DNA of 64,000 bases from an uncultured Ruminococcus sp. (GCA_902795355.1 CADBKZ010000018.1:1-64000); one strand, 5' to 3'. Positions 7,243-16,605 are shown, counted from the stretch's first letter. Translations and numbers: made by a program. Notes: generated from the letters alone by a model not told the origin.

Positions 7243-8391
7243 TTAAATCACCCGAACGCGGTACATGCCCGCGATGGCGGCGATGCGCGCCACGGCGGCG
7301 TCGGACGGTTTTGCGGCGACGTCCAGAACGGTATAGGCGTTGTCTCCCTTGGATTTGTTGGTCATGTTTTCAATGTTCAGTCCCTCGTCCGAAAGTGCGG
7401 AAGTGATCCCCGTCAGAACGGCGGGAACGTTGGCGTGGAGCGCGCAGATGCGGGCCTCGCCGGTTTTGGGAGAGGAAACGTTGGGGAAATTGACGCTGTT
7501 GGTGATGTTGCCGTTGAGCAGGTAATCTTCCAGCTCGCGGGCGGCCATTACCGCGCAGTTGTTCTCGGATTCCTCGGTGGACGCGCCGAGGTGCGGGATG
7601 GCGACCGCGTGCGGCGCGTGCAGGATCTCCTCGGTGGGAAAATCGGTGACGTAGGCCGAAAGTTTTCCGCTTTCGAGCGCGGCGACCAGATCGGCCGCGT
7701 TGACCAGATCGGCGCGCGCCAGATTGATCAGCTTTGCGCCGTCCTTCATTTTGGCAATGCTTCCGGCGTTGATCATGCCTTTGGTCTGCTCGGTTGCGGG
7801 GACATGAAGCGTTACGTAATCGGCAACCGCGAAGATTTCATCGAACGTGGCGGCGCGCTCCACGCGGTGGTTCAGGTTCCACGCGCCCGCAACCGAAAGG
7901 AACGGGTCGCAGCCCACCACCTTCATGCCGAGGTGAATGGCGATGTTGGCGATCAGACCGCCGATGGCTCCGAGGCCGATTACCCCGAGCGTTTTGCCCG
8001 CAAGCTCGGTCCCCGCAAACTGCGATTTGCCTTTTTCCACCTGCTTGGCAACGTCGCCCGTCAGCGTTTTGGCCCATTCGATGCCGCCGACCACGTCGCG
8101 CGCGGCGAGCAGCAGCGCGCAAACCGCCAGCTCGCGAACGCCGTTGGCGTTGGCCCCGGGGGTGTTGAACACCACAATGCCTTCTTTGGAGCAACGGTCA
8201 ACGGGAATGTTGTTCACGCCCGCGCCCGCACGCGCAATGGCTTTCAGCTCGCTGCCGAACGCCATTTCGTGCATCACCGCGGAACGAACCATAATGCCGT
8301 CCGGATTTTCAACGTTTTCGCCGATTTCGTAATCGGCTTTCAGCTCGTCAAGTCCGACTTTTGCAATTTTATTGAGCAATTGGATCTTCAT
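7243..8391 (-). CDS. serA: D-3-phosphoglycerate dehydrogenase
   Basis: A 382-residue NAD-dependent enzyme that oxidises 3-phosphoglycerate to 3-phosphohydroxypyruvate, the first step of serine synthesis. The Rossmann motif GVIGLGAIGG is at 136-145; HVPATEQTKGMI, NLARADLVN and IPHLGASTEESE mark the dehydrogenase signature and catalytic His region; residues from about 312 to the end form an ACT domain (PAVLTGITSALSDEGLNIEN) usual for serine feedback. It is a short-form SerA without the extra ASB domain. The SD overlaps the end of serC 12 bp upstream, so the two genes are one operon. Confidence 0.95.
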   Translation of the reverse strand: MKIQLLNKIAKVGLDELKADYEIGENVENPDGIMVRSAVMHEMAFGSELKAIARAGAGVNNIPVDRCSKEGIVVFNTPGANANGVRELAVCALLLAARDVVGGIEWAKTLTGDVAKQVEKGKSQFAGTELAGKTLGVIGLGAIGGLIANIAIHLGMKVVGCDPFLSVAGAWNLNHRVERAATFDEIFAVADYVTLHVPATEQTKGMINAGSIAKMKDGAKLINLARADLVNAADLVAALESGKLSAYVTDFPTEEILHAPHAVAIPHLGASTEESENNCAVMAARELEDYLLNGNITNSVNFPNVSSPKTGEARICALHANVPAVLTGITSALSDEGLNIENMTNKSKGDNAYTVLDVAAKPSDAAVARIAAIAGMYRVRVI

Positions 8392-8403
8392 TTCGGTCTC
8401 CTT

Positions 8404-9495
8404 TTACGCTTTGGGATTTTCGGCGGCGAATTTCTTCATAAACGCCACCAACGCTTCCACGCCCTCGTAGGGCATGGCGTTGTAGATCGAGGCGCGCATG
8501 CCGCCCACGGAGCGGTGGCCTTTCAGGTTTTTCAGGCCCGCTTTGGCCGCCTCGGCGGCGAATTTCTTATCGAGGTCGGCGTCGCCCGTAACGAACGTAA
8601 CGTTCATCATGGAGCGGCTCTCTTTCTTTACGGGCGCGATGTAGTAGGTTTGCGAATCGAGATACCCGTAGAGCAGCGCGGCCTTCTTTTCGTTCATCCG
8701 CTTCATCACGTCCAGACCCCCGAGGCCGAGGATCCATTCGTAAACGAGCTTGGCCATATAAATGGTGTAGCACGGCGGCGTGTTGTACATGGAGCCGTTC
8801 TCCGCCATGGTTTTCCATTCGAGCATGGTGGGCATGTTGGGTTCGGCATAGTCGAGCAGGTCGTCGCGGACGATCACCAGCGTGACCCCCGCGGGAGCCA
8901 TGTTCTTCTGCGCGCCGGCATAGATTACGCCGAAACGGCTGACGTCCACCGGCTCGGAGATGATGCAGGACGACATATCCGCCACGAGCGGGATGTCGCC
9001 GGTATCGGGAACGGCGGGGTACTTGGTGCCGTAAATGGTGTTGTTATAGCAGATGTGGACATACGCCGCGTCGGGGCGGAAGCTCTCCTTGGTCAGCGCG
9101 GGAACATGGTCAAAGTTGTCGTCCTTGGTGGTGGCGGCGCAAACCACGTCGTAGCCGAGCTTCTGCGCTTCCTTGAACGCTTTGCCCGAAAACTGACCCG
9201 ACACCACATAGTCGGCTTTGCCCGTGCGGCGGATCAGGTTGAGCGGAACGGCGGCAAACTGCGTGGACGCGCCGCCCTGCAAAAACAGAACCTTGTAGTT
9301 TTCGGGAATGTTCATCAGCTTGCGAAGCAACGCCTCGGCGTCGCGAATGATGGGTTCATAATCCGCGGAGCGATGGGACATTTCCATAACCGACATGCCG
9401 GATTCGCCGTAGTTGACCAGCTCGGCCGCGGCTTTCTCCAATACGGGCAGCGGCAGCATGGAAGGCCCCGCCGAAAAATTATACACTCTGTTCAT
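8404..9495 (-). CDS. serC: Phosphoserine aminotransferase
   Basis: A 363-residue PLP enzyme converting 3-phosphohydroxypyruvate plus glutamate to phosphoserine. The start NFSAGPSMLP, the GGAST phosphate-binding loop (74-78) and the PLP lysine Lys198 in YAGAQKNMAPAG are all present, as is the GHRSVGGMRAS C-terminal segment. It is first in the serCA operon behind a consensus promoter. No serB phosphatase is nearby. Confidence 0.96.
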   Translation of the reverse strand: MNRVYNFSAGPSMLPLPVLEKAAAELVNYGESGMSVMEMSHRSADYEPIIRDAEALLRKLMNIPENYKVLFLQGGASTQFAAVPLNLIRRTGKADYVVSGQFSGKAFKEAQKLGYDVVCAATTKDDNFDHVPALTKESFRPDAAYVHICYNNTIYGTKYPAVPDTGDIPLVADMSSCIISEPVDVSRFGVIYAGAQKNMAPAGVTLVIVRDDLLDYAEPNMPTMLEWKTMAENGSMYNTPPCYTIYMAKLVYEWILGLGGLDVMKRMNEKKAALLYGYLDSQTYYIAPVKKESRSMMNVTFVTGDADLDKKFAAEAAKAGLKNLKGHRSVGGMRASIYNAMPYEGVEALVAFMKKFAAENPKA

Positions 9496-9565
9496 CGTTC
9501 AATACCTCCGTTGATTCCGATTCGTTTTGCCGGTTCTCGGCCGACTTTGTGGAATTATTAACATT

Positions 9566-9594
9566 ATTATATTCATTTTGCTTGCGAATGTCAA
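9566..9594 (-). promoter_or_regulatory. Sigma-A promoter of serCA
   Basis: Minus-strand TTGACA (9594-9589), 17-bp spacer, TATAAT (9571-9566), about 70 bp upstream of serC. Confidence 0.8.
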
Positions 9595-9708
9595 GTGTTT
9601 TTTCAAAATTGTCCGCCTTTTTTTCGGATTTCGCCCTTTTGCACGCCATTTATGCAATTTTTCGCGCAGAATTATTCATTTATCACATATCGGCGGGCGG
9701 AAAGGCCG

Positions 9709-9754
9709 CGAGGGGGAGAACCTTTTTCGTGCACGAAAAAGGTTCTCCCCCTCG
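9709..9754. repeat. Perfect 46-bp palindrome, hairpin of the terminator type
   Basis: Arms of 23 bp (9709-9731 and 9732-9754) are perfect complements with no loop, centred on GTGCAC. It resembles the tagged gene-end hairpins but stands alone at the border between the serC promoter region and the repeat array. Confidence 0.8.
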
Positions 9755-9759
9755 CGCTC

Positions 9760-11030
9760 CCCTTCTCCCAAAAGAACCGCCGCAAAAAGCCGCTGCAAGC
9801 CACCCCTGCGGGGGAAGTTCAAGTAAAATTCCGCTGGAAAGAGCCATTTTTTGCATTCTTCCCGCTATCCGCAAACATCATGAGCCTTCTCCCGTCGGAG
9901 AAGGTGTCAGACAGAGAGGCGGGAAAGCCTCGATTGTCTGACGGATGAGGCTTTCCAATGTGCAGTTCCTTCAAGGCTCCCCCTCGGGGAAGAGCTTATG
10001 CTGCAAGCAGCAGGAGAGGGCAGTTAAAAGCCTATGATAACCCTCTCCGTCTTGTCGCTTCGCTCCAATCCACCTCTCCCAGAGGGCGAGGCAAAGTAAC
10101 AGGCAAGCGGAAGCCTCATCCGGCCGCATCGCGGCCACCTTCTCCGATGGGAGAAGGCTCCAAGTAACTTTCCGTTGGGAATAAACCGTTTCCGCTTTCT
10201 TCCCGCTATTCGCAAACATCATGAGCCTTCTCCCATCGGAGAAGGTGGCAGACAGAGAGGCGGGAAAGCCTCGATTGCCTGACGGATGAGGCTTTCCAAC
10301 GGACAGTTCCTTCAAGGCTCCCCCTTGGGGGGAGCTCTCGCGGAGCGAGTGAGAGGGCTTTCGCGATAACCGCTGTTTTTACCCTCTTCGTCTTGCCGCT
10401 TCGCGGCAATCCACCTCTCCCCGAGGGCGAGGCAAAGTGACAGACAAATGAAAGCCTCATCCGCCTCGCGATGCTCGGCACCTTCCCCCAAGGGGAAGGC
10501 TTCAAGCAACTACCCGTTGGAAACAAGTCGTTTTCACTTTCTTCCCACCCATGAGCCTTCCCCTTGGGGGAAGGTGGCAGACAGAGAGGCGGGCAAGCCT
10601 CGATTGTCTGACGGATGAGGCTCCTGACGGAAAGCTACTTCAAGGCTCCCCCTCTGGGGGAGCTCTCGCGGAGCGAGTGAGAGGGTAAAAAATTGCAATT
10701 ATCACAAAGGCCCTCTCCGTCAGGCTCACAAGTTCGCCTGCCACCTCTCCCCGAGGGCGAGGCAAAGTGACAAACAAGCGAAAGCCTCATCCGCCTCGCG
10801 ATGCTCGGCACCTTCCCCCAAGGGGAAGGCTTCAAGCAACTACCCGTTGGAAACAAGTCGTTTTCACTTTCTTCCCACCTGTCCGCAAACACCATGAGCC
10901 TTCCCCTTAGGGGAAGGCTTCAAGAACAGCCCATTGGAAAATAACGCATTTTGCTGATCTCCCACGGTTTGTAAAGCCGTTGTTTTTTCTTTTTCTTGCG
11001 GCTGTCCTTTTGGGAGAGGACGGGCGCAAA
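9760..11030. repeat. Intergenic array of hairpin cassettes (family A), no gene
   Basis: At least seven hairpin cassettes in both orientations fill this 1.3-kb gap. Outer hairpins such as CCTTCTCCGATGGGAGAAGG or CCTTCCCCTTGGGGGAAGG are followed by CAGACAGAGAGGCGGG...AAGCCTCGATTGTCTG and GGATGAGG (9900, 10240, 10570), or by GGCCGC or CCGAGC stems; CCCTCTCAC...GAGAGC and CCACCTCTCCC blocks alternate with them. Open frames across the array simply translate the repeats and none has an RBS or a recognisable product. Confidence 0.85.
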
Positions 11031-11035
11031 AAGCA

Positions 11036-11079
11036 GGCGGGGCGCTTCTCTCTTCAAGGGAAGAAAGAAGCGCCCCGCC
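11036..11079 (-). terminator. Hairpin terminator after pcrA
   Basis: GGCGGGGCGCTTCT (11036-11049) pairs with AGAAGCGCCCCGCC (11066-11079) around a partly paired centre, 12 bp after the pcrA stop. Confidence 0.65.
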
Positions 11080-11091
11080 GGAAAGGTTCCG

Positions 11092-13596
11092 TTATATTTT
11101 TTTCAGCTTTGCGTAGGAAGCCATCAGCTTTTTGGTGCCCGCGCGGTCAAACATAATTTCATAGAGCGTGTCCGCGCCCATGGGCTTGGCCGAAATGATC
11201 TCCCCCTCGCCGAATACGGCATGGCGGACGCGCGTTCCGACCCCGTAGATCTCGGCGGCGGGCTTGGGCTTGGCTCCGTAGGCCGCCCCCGCCGACATGC
11301 CGCCGTAAGCGGGGGCGGATCTGCCCGCGCCGCCGCGGGACGGCTGCCGGTTCCCCGCCGTTCCCCCGTAGGCGGGCGGGTCGGGGATGTAGGTATCGTC
11401 GTGGTAGTAGGTGCGCGGGCGGTTGGCGGCGGGAGAAACCGTTCCCCAAGCGCGGAACCCGCCGCCCGCAGCCATCCGGTCCCTCGGCGGCTCTTCCACG
11501 TCCATCAGGCCGGACGGGATTTCGGAGACGAAACGCGAGACCGGATTGACGCAGGTGCGGCCATAGAGCAGGCGCACGGATGTATGCAGCAGGTAAAGCT
11601 CCCGCTTGGCGCGCGTGAGCGCGACATACGCGAGCCGTCGCTCTTCTTCCAGCTCGGCCGCGCCGCCTTCCGCCGTTTGCTGGCTCGGGAAAATGCCCTC
11701 TTCCATTCCCGGCAGAAACACCACGGGAAACTCCAACCCCTTCGCGCTGTGAATGGTCATCAGCACCACCGCGTCGGCGGTTTCGTCGTAGCGGTCCACG
11801 TCGGCCACGAGCGCGGTTTCTTCCAGAAACTCCTCCAAAGTGGGTTCCTCGTTTTCCTGCATGTACTCGATGATCTGCGATTTGAACTCATCCAGATTTT
11901 CGAGCCGCTCGGCCTCGGGTTCGCCTTTGGCGATCCACATTTGCCGGTAGCCCGTCAGGTCAAGAACGCGGTCGAAAAATACGTCCAAGGCGAGCGTTCC
12001 GGCGTCGGCTGTGAGCGTATGAATTACGTTTGCAAAGGTTTCCAGAGCGGTTTTCGCGCCCCCGAGCGCGGCGTATTTCTCCGCGTTTTCGATCACCTCG
12101 AACTGCGAACAGCCCACTTCCGCCGCGATCATTGCAATGGCTTCCACCGTTTTGGGGCCGATCTTGCGGGCGGGCTTGTTGAGAATGCGGCCGAGGCGCA
12201 GGTTATCGGCATGGTTGGCGATGAGCTGCAGGTAGGCCACCGCGTCGCGGATCTCCTCGCGGTCGGAAAAGCGCGTGCCGCCCAGCATGCGGTAGGGGAC
12301 CGCGCTGCGCGCAAAGGCTTTTTCGAGGTTCTGCGACTGCGCGTTCATGCGGTACAGGACGGCAAAATCGCGGTATTTCGCCTCGCCGCACGCCACCTTT
12401 TTCGTAACCGTTTCCACAATGCGGCGCGATTCGGCGTTCTGATCCTCGCAGAGAACGCAATGCAGGCGGTCGCCCGCGCCCTGCGCCGTCCAGAGCGTTT
12501 TGCCCATGCGGCTGTCGTTCTTGGCGATAACGGCGTTGGCCGCGTCGAGGATGTTCTGCGTGGAGCGGTAATTCTGCTCCAATTTGACCACCTTCGCCCT
12601 CGGGAACTCCTGATCGAACGAAAGGATGTTCTGAATGGTGGCGCCGCGGAATTTATAAATGCTCTGGTCGTCGTCGCCCACCACCATCAGGTTGCCGTAG
12701 CCGCCGGCGAGCAGGCGCGTCAGCTCGAACTGCGCGGGGTTCGTGTCCTGATATTCGTCCACGCAGACGTATTGAAACCGCTTTTGGTAAAGCTCGCGCA
12801 CGTCGTTGTGGTTGCGGAGCAGACGGACGGTTTGCGCAATAATGTCGTCGAAATCGAGCGCGTTGGCGTCGCGCAGCATGTCCTGATAGGCGGTCCAGAC
12901 CCGCGCGATCTGCTTCTGGCGGTAATCGCCGTTCCCCTCTTCGGCAAACTCCTCGGGCGTCAGCAGGCGGTCCTTCGCGCGGCTGACCGCGTTCATCACG
13001 CCTTTGACGGGCAGGAGCTTTTCATCGATATTGACCTGCCGCATGGCTTCGAGGAAGGCTTTTTTGCTGTCGTCGGTGTCGTAAATGGTAAAGTTCGGGC
13101 GGTAGCCCATCCGCTCCCCGTGGCGGCGCAGGATGCGCACGCAGACCGAATGGAAGGTGCCGGACCAAATGTCGGCGGCGACCTCGGGGCTTTCGGGGAA
13201 CATGGCTTCGAGCCGCGTTTTGATCTCGTTCGCGGCCTTGTTGGTAAAGGTGATGGCCAGCACGCGGTACGGCTCGCAGGGCGACTCGGCAAACTCCGCA
13301 AGCAAAGGGACAATCTCTTCCCGCGGCAGGCGGGCGGCGGCTTCCATGCCCGCAACGCGCTCCGGAGAGAGGCCGGCGGGGATCCGCGAGCCGTAATACG
13401 CGTTGCCGTAGCGGATCAGGAACGCGATGCGGCGGACGAGGACGGTGGTTTTGCCGCTCCCCGCGCCCGCGAGGACCAGCAGAGGGCCGCCGACGGTGTA
13501 AACCGCTTCCCTCTGCCGTTCGTTCAGGTCGCCGTAAGCGGCGTCAAAAAGCGCGCGTTTGGCGTTTTGGTATCGGGTTTCAAGTTCTTTCATCAT
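11092..13596 (-). CDS. pcrA: ATP-dependent DNA helicase PcrA/UvrD
   Basis: An 834-residue SF1A 3'-5' helicase for repair and rolling-circle processes. Seen: Q motif region NERQREAV, Walker A AGAGSGKT (43-50), Walker B VDEYQDTNPAQ, motif III VGDDDQSIYKFRGA, motif IV QNYRST, motif V MTIHSAKGLEFPVVF and motif VI YVALTRAKRELYLLH. A Gly/Ala/Pro-rich linker of about 80 residues precedes a C-terminal RVRHAVFGEGEI...YAKLKKI module typical of PcrA (RNA polymerase-binding Tudor fold). It is somewhat longer than B. subtilis PcrA because of the linker. Its first ATG overlaps the preceding stop (ATGA). Confidence 0.95.
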   Translation of the reverse strand: MMKELETRYQNAKRALFDAAYGDLNERQREAVYTVGGPLLVLAGAGSGKTTVLVRRIAFLIRYGNAYYGSRIPAGLSPERVAGMEAAARLPREEIVPLLAEFAESPCEPYRVLAITFTNKAANEIKTRLEAMFPESPEVAADIWSGTFHSVCVRILRRHGERMGYRPNFTIYDTDDSKKAFLEAMRQVNIDEKLLPVKGVMNAVSRAKDRLLTPEEFAEEGNGDYRQKQIARVWTAYQDMLRDANALDFDDIIAQTVRLLRNHNDVRELYQKRFQYVCVDEYQDTNPAQFELTRLLAGGYGNLMVVGDDDQSIYKFRGATIQNILSFDQEFPRAKVVKLEQNYRSTQNILDAANAVIAKNDSRMGKTLWTAQGAGDRLHCVLCEDQNAESRRIVETVTKKVACGEAKYRDFAVLYRMNAQSQNLEKAFARSAVPYRMLGGTRFSDREEIRDAVAYLQLIANHADNLRLGRILNKPARKIGPKTVEAIAMIAAEVGCSQFEVIENAEKYAALGGAKTALETFANVIHTLTADAGTLALDVFFDRVLDLTGYRQMWIAKGEPEAERLENLDEFKSQIIEYMQENEEPTLEEFLEETALVADVDRYDETADAVVLMTIHSAKGLEFPVVFLPGMEEGIFPSQQTAEGGAAELEEERRLAYVALTRAKRELYLLHTSVRLLYGRTCVNPVSRFVSEIPSGLMDVEEPPRDRMAAGGGFRAWGTVSPAANRPRTYYHDDTYIPDPPAYGGTAGNRQPSRGGAGRSAPAYGGMSAGAAYGAKPKPAAEIYGVGTRVRHAVFGEGEIISAKPMGADTLYEIMFDRAGTKKLMASYAKLKKI

Positions 13597-14465
13597 GTAC
13601 CTTGTTTTTCGGATTCCCCGCGCGCGGCGAGGTAGGTTTGTTTCATAAAGAGCGCGTCCTCGGCCTGCGTTCCCGCCGATTCGCAGATGATGCGCGGCGC
13701 GACGTTCTCGCGCACGATGGCCTCGGCCAGCGGCTCGAATTGCGGACCGTAGGTTTCGTCGGCAAACGTCAAGTGCTTTTTCTCGCCCGCCGCGGTGTAT
13801 TCGATCTTGGAAAAATGGCAGTGCAGATGCACGGCAAATTCATCGCCGAGCGCGGTTGCAATCGTATCGAACACGCGGCGGTAGCTGTCCGCGTCGGGGA
13901 ACGCGCCGCCGAGCGCGCGGGCGTTCAGATGCCCGAAATCGACCACGGGCGCGTAAATGGGCGCGACCTTGCACTGCTCCAACACTTCATGGAGCGTTCC
14001 GAGCTGGTTGACCTTTCCCATGGTCTCAATGCCGAGCTTGGCGCAGGGGTGATCCCCCACCGCCGCGGCGACTTTTTCCAGCGTATCGCAGGAGAGCCGC
14101 ATGGCTTCCTCGCGCGTGATCTTGGCCGCGCTCCCGCTGTGGATCACAATGGTGTCCGCCCCGAGCAGATCGGCCGCCCAAAGCGATTTTTGAATATAAT
14201 CGACGCTTTTGAGCCGTTTTTCCTCTTCCACGCCCGAAAGCGAGATGAAATAGGGCGTGTGAAACGACATCCGGACGCCGTTTTCCCTCGCCTTTTCCCC
14301 AATGGCGCGCAGGGTCGCCTCGCCGCCCGTAATGCCGTTTCCGGCCTCGTATTCAAACGCGTCCAGCCCCTTTGCCGCAACCCATTCGGGCGCTTGGAGC
14401 GTGGACTTCATTCCCTCGCGATAGAACCAATCCCCGTTTCCCCCGGGGCCGAACAATGCCTGCAT
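13593..14465 (-). CDS. Nfo-like TIM-barrel protein (AP endonuclease 2 family)
   Basis: A 290-residue TIM barrel resembling endonuclease IV/xylose isomerase-like enzymes: SFHTPYFISL, TIVIHSGSA, GIETMGK, VVDFGHLNAR, VHLHCHFSKIEY and ICESAGTQAED place His, Glu and Asp residues where Nfo binds its zinc cluster. It is shorter at the N-terminus than classical Nfo and lacks the GSHVS start, so it could be a divergent Nfo or a sugar-phosphate isomerase. Coupling to pcrA by a 4-bp overlap favours a DNA repair role (inference). RBS AAAAGGAG precedes ATG 14465. Confidence 0.75.
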   Translation of the reverse strand: MQALFGPGGNGDWFYREGMKSTLQAPEWVAAKGLDAFEYEAGNGITGGEATLRAIGEKARENGVRMSFHTPYFISLSGVEEEKRLKSVDYIQKSLWAADLLGADTIVIHSGSAAKITREEAMRLSCDTLEKVAAAVGDHPCAKLGIETMGKVNQLGTLHEVLEQCKVAPIYAPVVDFGHLNARALGGAFPDADSYRRVFDTIATALGDEFAVHLHCHFSKIEYTAAGEKKHLTFADETYGPQFEPLAEAIVRENVAPRIICESAGTQAEDALFMKQTYLAARGESEKQGT

Positions 14466-14559
14466 ATCGGAACTCCTTTTGTTTTTTCATGGGAGAGCGT
14501 TTTCCGCTCTTGTTTATCTTTTTCTACATTCTTTCAGACCGCGAATGCCGCAAAACCAA

Positions 14560-15112
14560 ATTGCAAAACTCCTTCCACCGCTCGCTCTCGCTCACGGTCC
14601 CCCTCCCCCGCAGGTGGAGGTTTTAAGTTTGTTCCCATTGGAAGAAATATACATTCCTTATTCTTTCCGATTGTCAACTACTTTTACCTCCACCTTTGGG
14701 GAGGTGGCCGCGAAGCGGCCGGATGAGGCTTCCGCATGTTTGTCTCCTCGCCTCGCCCGCGGGGAGAGGTGGATTGTCGCGAAGCGGCAAGACGGAGAGG
14801 GTCTTTGTGATAATCGCAATTTTTACCCTCTCACTCGCTTCGCGAGAGCTCCCCCCGAGGGGGAGCCTTGAAGTAGCTTTCCGTCAGGAGCCTCATCCGT
14901 CAGACAATCGAGGCTTGCCCGCCTCTCTGTCTGCCACCTTCTCCAACAGGAGAAGGCTTATGATGTTCGCGGACAGTGGGAAGAAAGCGGAAACGATTTA
15001 TTTCCAATCGGCAGTTTCTTGAAGCCTTCCCCTTGGGGGAAGGTGGCCGCGAAGCGGCCGGATGAGGCTTCCGCATGTTTGTCTCCTCGCCTTGCCCAAA
15101 AGGGAAAGCGGC
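14560..15112. repeat. Intergenic hairpin-cassette array (families A and C)
   Basis: Contains a CCTCCACC/GGGGAGGTGG cassette with the CCGCGAAGCGGCCGG inner stem (14690-14730), a CCTCTCCCC block with a TTGTCGCGAAGCGGCAA stem, a CTCACTCGCTTCGCGAGAG stem (14829-14850), the CAGACAATCGAGGC...CCTCTCTGTCTG stem (14902-14932) and another CCTTCCCCTTGGGGGAAGG (15025-15045). No gene is seen. Confidence 0.85.
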
Positions 15113-15115
15113 CGA

Positions 15116-15724
15116 CTACCGTTCCGCCGACAGAGATTGCGCGGCGGCTTTGTATTCTTCATAGGTGCAAACCAACCGGACCGCCGCGAGCAGGGCGTTC
15201 GGCGTCAGGTCGGGCGGCAGCCCCAAACGGCGCGCAAGCTCGTTGCGCCGCGCGCGGCTGTCGGCTTGTCCCGTCAGCCCGTCCAAGTAGAAATCGGTTT
15301 TGGAAACGGGATTTTCCGCGCGCGGAGCCTGCCCCGCGGCATAGGGCGCGAACAGGTCGCGGAGCAGGTCGCGCTCCATACCTTCCACGCCGAGCGTTCC
15401 CTCGGCGGACGGCGTTTTTTTGCGTTTTTCCGTACCCGCCACGCGCGGAATGTAAAGCTGGATCAGCCGCTCGGGCGGGATCATGCCCGCAATGCGCGAC
15501 CGGATTACTTTGCCCGCGCCGTCGCTGTCGGTCAAAACGATGATGGGCGTTTTCTCCGCCAACCGGCGGAACAGCCGCTGTTTTTCGGCCTGTTTGAAAA
15601 TGCCGAAGCCGTCGGTGGTCAGAATTTCGGCGTCGATCACCGAATCGAGCCGCAAACGGTCGTATTTCCCTTCCACAATAACGGGGTACGCCACCCGCAA
15701 TCGCTCGTTTTTCGCGCACATCAT
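15116..15724 (-). CDS. Toprim domain protein, RNase M5-like (DUF4093)
   Basis: A 202-residue protein with an N-terminal Toprim fold: catalytic Glu18 in PVIVEGKYDR and the Asp66-x-Asp68 pair in VLTDSDGAG, followed by IPPERLIQLYIPRV and a helical C-terminal DUF4093-type domain. Toprim proteins of this size in Clostridia are annotated as RNase M5 (5S rRNA maturase) relatives, but the sequence departs from canonical RnmV, so the substrate is uncertain. The ATG at 15724 overlaps the uppP stop; upstream frame extension would lie inside uppP. Confidence 0.8.
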   Translation of the reverse strand: MMCAKNERLRVAYPVIVEGKYDRLRLDSVIDAEILTTDGFGIFKQAEKQRLFRRLAEKTPIIVLTDSDGAGKVIRSRIAGMIPPERLIQLYIPRVAGTEKRKKTPSAEGTLGVEGMERDLLRDLFAPYAAGQAPRAENPVSKTDFYLDGLTGQADSRARRNELARRLGLPPDLTPNALLAAVRLVCTYEEYKAAAQSLSAER

Positions 15725-16605
15725 CGCACGAAATACCAAATCAGCACCGCCGCGCCGAGGATGATGCGGTACACGCCGAACGGCGCGAAGCTGTGCTTTT
15801 TCACAAAGTCGGTCAGAAACCGGATGGCGACCAGCGAAATAAAAAACGAGACCGCGCAGCCCACGCCGAGGATGATCCACGCGTTTGCGGGCATGGAGAT
15901 CTGCTCCGCGCGCAGGTATCTGGCGAAGCCGAGCGATTTGACGCCGCTTGCGCCGACCATAACGGGAACGGCCATGAAGAACGAGAACTCCGCGGCCGCG
16001 GTGCGCGAAACGCCGAGCAGGATCGACCCCAGAATGGTGGAGCCGGAGCGCGAGGTCCCCGGGATCAGCGAAAGCGCCTGAAACAGGCCGATGAACAACG
16101 CCGTGAGCGGCGAAATATCGTACACCGAATCCACGCGCGGGAGCCTGCCTTTGCGCATGCGCTCCACCACGATGAACGCCACGCCGTAAACGATTAACGC
16201 AACGGCGACGACGAGGCCGTTATAAAGCCAGCCGTCAATGTCCTTCCCCGTCAGTTTTTCAAGCAGTTTGTCCCCGAGCAGACCCACGACCGCCGCGGGG
16301 ACGGACGCGACCAGAACCTTGCCCCAAAGCCGCCACGTATCGCGTTTTTCGGCGGACGTTTTGCGCTTTCCGAACGGAAACAGCCGCCGCCGGAAAAGGA
16401 CCAGAACCGCGAGAATCGCGCCGAGCTGGATTACCACCTCGAACATCTCCCAAAACTCGCCGAGAAAGGCTTCGTCCTCGGAAAAAGCGAACGGAAACCA
16501 CTCGGAAAGCAGGATCAGATGCCCCGTGGACGAAACGGGGAGCCACTCGGTAATTCCCTCTACAATGCCGTACAGCGCGGCTTTGAGCCATTCGATGATT
16601 TGCAT
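15721..16605 (-). CDS. uppP: Undecaprenyl-diphosphatase
   Basis: A 294-residue polytopic membrane enzyme of the BacA/UppP family that dephosphorylates undecaprenyl pyrophosphate to recycle the cell-wall lipid carrier and gives bacitracin resistance. Both signatures are present: GIVEGITEWLPVSSTGHLIL near the N-terminus and LIPGTSRSGSTILG in the second half. ATG 16605 has GAGGTT upstream; longer frames lack an SD. Cotranscribed with the toprim gene by a 4-bp overlap. Confidence 0.96.
   Translation of the reverse strand: MQIIEWLKAALYGIVEGITEWLPVSSTGHLILLSEWFPFAFSEDEAFLGEFWEMFEVVIQLGAILAVLVLFRRRLFPFGKRKTSAEKRDTWRLWGKVLVASVPAAVVGLLGDKLLEKLTGKDIDGWLYNGLVVAVALIVYGVAFIVVERMRKGRLPRVDSVYDISPLTALFIGLFQALSLIPGTSRSGSTILGSILLGVSRTAAAEFSFFMAVPVMVGASGVKSLGFARYLRAEQISMPANAWIILGVGCAVSFFISLVAIRFLTDFVKKHSFAPFGVYRIILGAAVLIWYFVR

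Noticed and set aside
7003-9561. 852-residue plus-strand open frame over serA/serC
   Set aside because: It is a shadow of the serCA codons: no SD, no recognisable domain, composition rich in Gly, Arg, His and Val as expected for the reverse of GC-rich coding DNA.
9958-10526. Short frames inside hairpin arrays with products such as PLPMGEGSK or SPSPWGKVA
   Set aside because: The same peptides recur in every array because they translate the repeats; no SD or conserved start is present.
9760-11030. Hairpin arrays as CRISPR or as tRNA clusters
   Set aside because: Repeat-to-repeat distances and orders are irregular, the intervening segments are themselves repeats, and no cloverleaf with an acceptor end was found.
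10996-13635. 879-residue plus-strand open frame over pcrA
   Set aside because: Antisense shadow of pcrA, whose helicase motifs are intact; the frame starts inside a terminator hairpin.
15724-15880. Longer N-terminus for the toprim protein
   Set aside because: The extension would overlap uppP by more than 150 bp and lacks an SD; the ATGA overlap at 15724 is a normal coupled start.
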